NCBI GenBank assembly: GCA_018402565.1 | Contig: JAGYIQ010000003.1 | Location: 62,001 to 126,000, forward strand | Length of the DNA: 64,000 nt | From: Pirellulaceae bacterium | GTDB taxonomy: Bacteria; Planctomycetota; Planctomycetia; Pirellulales; Pirellulaceae | Direction: 5' to 3' | Part shown: positions 63,489 through 64,000 of the stretch, piece by piece | Layout of the letters: each line of letters starts with the position of its first letter | Numbering within the stretch: position 1 is the stretch's first letter | Made by a program: the position numbers and the translations under genes | Notes under the pieces: generated by a model | What the model was told of the DNA's origin: nothing | The model's database searches: none | The model's input: the letters and a program-made list of their open reading frames with translations, nothing else

Positions 63489-64000
63489 ATCCGCATGAAT
63501 TATTAGACAAACGGCAGCCGCAGTGGAACGAACTGAACCAATTGTGCCAACGTCTGGCTTCCGCGGAGCAGTCCCAACGACTGACCGGTGCCGAAATCAC
63601 TCGCTTCGCTGCGCTCTATCGCGCGGCTTGTGCCGATTTGGCTTTGGCCGAAGCCTACCAGTTCCCCACGGCCGTGGTTGACCAATTGCAGCAATTGGTC
63701 GCTCGAGCCCATGGTTTGCTGTACTTGGGACAACCGGGGCGGTTGGAGGCCGCCTTCCGCGAGATCCCGCGAGCGGTGGCGACCGATCCGTACGTGCACA
63801 CGGCTTATGTACTGTTCTGGTTGATGTTCGTGGTGTTCTGCCTGTTGGTTCAGTCCGACCGCGTCGAGGGGTTGGCAGATGCCGTGGTGGGCCTGGGGCA
63901 ACTGCAACAGACGGAGGCCTCTTACGAAAGCGGATTGCAACGCACGGTGGGGCAGAATGTGATGATGACGGGCTTCTATGTCCGCAACAATACTGGCATC
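63485..64000 (+). CDS. SpoIIM-family membrane protein, N-terminal part
   Basis: Starts at ATG 63485 as ATGA with the RDD gene and runs off the right edge after 172 codons. It shows ELLDKRQPQWNELNQLCQRL, FAALYRAACADLALAEAYQF (cytoplasmic helical hairpin), a hydrophobic segment YVLFWLMFVVFCLLV (about residues 108-122) and MMTGFYVRNNTGI. The pattern agrees with the SpoIIM-like membrane family seen beside RDD genes. No sporulation is implied. The rest of the operon (probably DUF4129, MoxR and DUF58 genes) would be beyond the window. Confidence 0.8.
   Translation, partial: MNPHELLDKRQPQWNELNQLCQRLASAEQSQRLTGAEITRFAALYRAACADLALAEAYQFPTAVVDQLQQLVARAHGLLYLGQPGRLEAAFREIPRAVATDPYVHTAYVLFWLMFVVFCLLVQSDRVEGLADAVVGLGQLQQTEASYESGLQRTVGQNVMMTGFYVRNNTGI

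Overview
The window looks like chromosomal DNA of a planctomycete, most likely a Pirellulaceae-type lineage. The inference rests on the combination of moderately high GC, a complete lipid A start (skp-lpxC-lpxA), futalosine-pathway menaquinone genes, a PASTA-less Ser/Thr kinase, many secreted proteins of lineage-restricted type, a small protein beginning MSNNPYS, and sparse operons with long spacers. No rRNA, prophage, CRISPR array or complete transposase is present.

Region 1-12.7 kb (all minus strand): the start of hisS, a YkgJ-type cysteine-cluster protein, a WecA/TagO-like sugar-phosphate transferase with a long extra tail, an O-antigen-ligase/TPR protein, ptsI, a membrane-anchored coiled-coil protein, trpC, a sugar isomerase/epimerase, a SixA-like phosphatase and a membrane Ser/Thr kinase. 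Region 12.8-23.5 kb (minus): a type IV pilus/type II secretion motor set (second GspE/PilB, PilT, PilB, PilC/GspF), then mqnD, mqnB and an uncharacterised gene in one overlapping unit, and a prepilin-like protein with an N-methylation motif. Region 23.6-28 kb: a nucleotide-sugar epimerase, a TerB-like protein, tRNA-Gly(GCC) and tRNA-Gln(TTG) separated by a repeat-rich spacer, mtnA and rpsU with overlapping convergent stops.

Region 28-46 kb: a Cys-Pro repeat secreted protein, a membrane pyrophosphatase with a large insert, a surface-glycan cluster (GT4, gmd, and a glycosyltransferase broken by a 4-bp duplication), small exported and membrane proteins, a composite 35-bp/98-bp tandem repeat array, a large secreted protein with duplicated modules, clpX, a DUF6263-like protein, a TVP38-family protein and an RNase H-like protein whose end lies in a palindromic mobile element. 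Region 46-64 kb: glgB-moaC (overlapping), a Mrp Na+/H+ antiporter operon with fused A and B subunits, directly downstream of skp-lpxC-lpxA-oxidoreductase; a proline/glutamine-rich exported protein; an HTH protein; a second copy of the 145-bp palindromic element next to another inverted-repeat element; and an RDD-SpoIIM pair cut by the window end.

Functionally the window is dominated by envelope biology (lipid A, glycan assembly, pilus motors, secreted proteins) and ion energetics (PPase, Mrp, menaquinone). I found no clearly new multi-gene defence or biosynthetic system. The most notable unexplained structures are the short palindromic elements (46270-46414, 62017-62285), the composite repeat array (37331-37753) with dispersed related cores, the Cys-rich CCTPAP protein, and the glycosyltransferase inactivated by a tandem ACTG duplication.
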